Assembly: GCF_044360475.1 (NCBI RefSeq)
Contig: NZ_CP043494.1
Span: forward strand, 4,340,001 to 4,404,000
Origin: Archangium minus
GTDB taxonomy: Bacteria; Myxococcota; Myxococcia; Myxococcales; Myxococcaceae
Length of the DNA stretch: 64,000 nt
Direction of reading: 5' to 3'
The first letter of the stretch is position 1. The number at the start of each line of letters is the position of its first letter. The notes beneath the pieces are model-generated. The model did no database searches, was not told the DNA's origin, and saw nothing but the letters and a program-made list of their open reading frames with translations. Shown piece after piece: positions 63,163 through 64,000 of the stretch. The position numbers and the translations under genes are program-made.

Positions 63163-63723
63163 ATGAAGACGAACGAAACGCAGGGGAAGTCCCGCATGTC
63201 TATCTGCACCGCGTTGGCCACCCTGGCGCTGATGGGTGCCATGGCTTGCACGAGCCCGGAACAGGAGCTGGAGCGGTATCAGGAGAACGAGCGACAGGTG
63301 AGTGAGCACATCGCCACGTTCGATGCGCTCGACTTCGACGTGTTCACCCACCAGAAGTGGGACCAGCTCCACCACAGCCACTCGAAGGATGTCATCGTCC
63401 ACTGGCCTGACGGGCATCAGACGCAGGGCATCGACGTCCACATCCAGGATTTGAAAGCGATGTTCGTGTACGCCCCGGACACGCGCATCCTGGTGCACCC
63501 CATCAAGTTCGGCACCGGCGAGTGGACGAGCGTCATCGGAGAAATGGAAGGCACCTTCACCCAGCCCATGCCGCTCCCCGATGGTTCGAGCATCGCCCCG
63601 ACGGGCAAGCCGTTCAAACTGACCATGAATACGGTGGGCCGCTGGAAGGACGGCGTCATGGTCGAGGAGTACCTGTTCTGGGACAACCAGTCGTACATGA
63701 AGCAGATCGGGCTCGCGCAGTAG
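63163..63723 (+). CDS. SnoaL/NTF2-like lipoprotein
   Basis: 186 residues with GAGGAAAG before the ATG. After a short leader the signal peptide ends in GAMACTSP, a lipobox, so translation may also start at the ATG at 63196. The mature part is an NTF2-like cone: ERQVSEHIATFDALDFDVFTHQKWDQLHHSHSKDVIVHWPDG, then PIKFGTGEWTSVIGEMEGTF and GRWKDGVMVEEYLFWDNQSYMKQIGL. It is like SnoaL-type ester cyclases/isomerases, but has no certain catalysis. Located downstream of the OYE-hydrolase pair, possibly under the same regulator. Confidence 0.82.
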   Translation: MKTNETQGKSRMSICTALATLALMGAMACTSPEQELERYQENERQVSEHIATFDALDFDVFTHQKWDQLHHSHSKDVIVHWPDGHQTQGIDVHIQDLKAMFVYAPDTRILVHPIKFGTGEWTSVIGEMEGTFTQPMPLPDGSSIAPTGKPFKLTMNTVGRWKDGVMVEEYLFWDNQSYMKQIGLAQ

Positions 63724-63738
63724 GAGCAGGCAGGCCAG

Positions 63739-63770
63739 CGCCCACGCCGAGCCTTCGGCGTGGGCGTTTT
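63739..63770 (+). terminator. Rho-independent terminator
   Basis: CGCCCACGCCGA (63739-63750) and TCGGCGTGGGCG (63755-63766) form a perfect 12-bp stem with a GCCT loop, followed by TTTT (63767-63770), 15 bases after the stop codon of the SnoaL-like gene. The stem and T-run are complete. Confidence 0.9.
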
Positions 63771-63875
63771 CGCGCGTCGCCAGAGCCTGGGGAAGCGCAG
63801 CAGCCCGGCCCCGTCTACTCGCGGCGTGCGCTCCTTCGTTGGTTCTATCCTCACCGCTGTCTCTAGCCGGATGCT

Positions 63876-63914
63876 TCCGGCGGCGGGTTCGATTCCCGCC
63901 GCCTCCACTTTTTT
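63876..63914 (+). other. 3' end of a tRNA/tmRNA-type gene: probable attachment site
   Basis: The T-arm is complete: stem GCGGG/CCCGC (63883-63887, 63895-63899), loop TTCGATT with the usual TTCGA, then an acceptor 3' strand CGCCTCC (63900-63906), A (63907) and a run of T to 63914. GCCGG-ATGCTT-CCGGC just before the T-stem could be a variable arm. The 5' half of a tRNA or tmRNA is absent: the previous terminator lies only 100 bases upstream and no GGAGGCG or GGGGGCG partner is present. This suggests a 3' remnant as left by site-specific integration. The DNA after it is AT-richer, with no frame visible in the remaining 90 bases. Confidence 0.6.
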
Positions 63915-64000
63915 ACGCCGTGATCACGGGTGGTTAGCGGATTCCTCCATCCGTGTTGCATATACGTCGCATGCGGGCGCAAGAGGCAGGTCGAGCACCC

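Noticed and set aside
63876..63914. Complete tRNA or tmRNA gene
   Set aside because: Only T-arm, acceptor 3' strand and a possible variable arm are present; no 5' acceptor partner in the available 100 bases.

Overview
The window looks like chromosome from a high-GC myxobacterium of the Cystobacterineae (Archangium/Cystobacter/Myxococcus relatives). The signs are two Ser/Thr protein kinases with long non-kinase regions, a DUF2381 (TIGR02268-type) protein, proteins resembling the MXAN_2561 and MXAN_2562 families, MYXO-CTERM-like sorting tails, many lipoproteins, and strong G/C third-position bias that produces long antisense shadow ORFs. The assignment rests on family recognition; no database search was run.

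Layout. 1-5865: sugar uptake. The tail of a secreted glycosidase-like protein is followed by a four-gene ABC importer of the YtfQ-YtfR-YtfT-YjfF (galactofuranose) type, a solitary MazF-like toxin and a decayed GH140/DUF4038-like gene. 5858-18082: mostly housekeeping (YjjX, an epimerase, PcnB, DinB, YjbQ, RluA-type synthase, a kinase, UppS-CdsA-RseP-RlpA-TsaB). 18069-22523: a molybdenum hydroxylase operon (small subunit, Tat-exported large subunit, XdhC, MocA-like). 22657-33614: a chemoreceptor with a sensor-only partner, a USG-1-like protein, the MXAN_2561/2562-like pair, a PKD lipoprotein, a MoaD-MoaE fusion, a second site-2 protease and a Nudix hydrolase. 33674-35641: acetyl-CoA synthetase.

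35642-43870 is accessory and partly AT-richer. It holds an orphan gene, a DUF2381-kinase operon beside repeats, an orphan gene, a two-copy 49-bp tandem repeat, a gene broken at a run of seven A, an aminoglycoside-acetyltransferase-like GNAT, and a CmlA-like efflux gene preceded by a leader peptide and mutually exclusive hairpins. 43870-50781 encodes secreted, surface or lipid-modified proteins, including an ELWxxDGT/HYR protein and a hydrolase-TPR protein.

50890-59737 carries a Baeyer-Villiger-type monooxygenase and then a four-gene operon on the minus strand: an alkyl-DHAP-synthase-like enzyme, a GlpD-alpha/beta-hydrolase fusion, a fatty acid desaturase and a B12-binding radical SAM enzyme. 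I read the operon as an ether-lipid or modified-lipid pathway, and it is the most promising system in the window together with the cml attenuator. 59966-63723 is a LysR-controlled detoxification-like cluster (Old Yellow Enzyme, epoxide-hydrolase-like protein, SnoaL-like lipoprotein) with matching operator palindromes. The right edge holds the 3' end of a tRNA/tmRNA-type gene followed by AT-richer DNA, probably the border of an integrated element.
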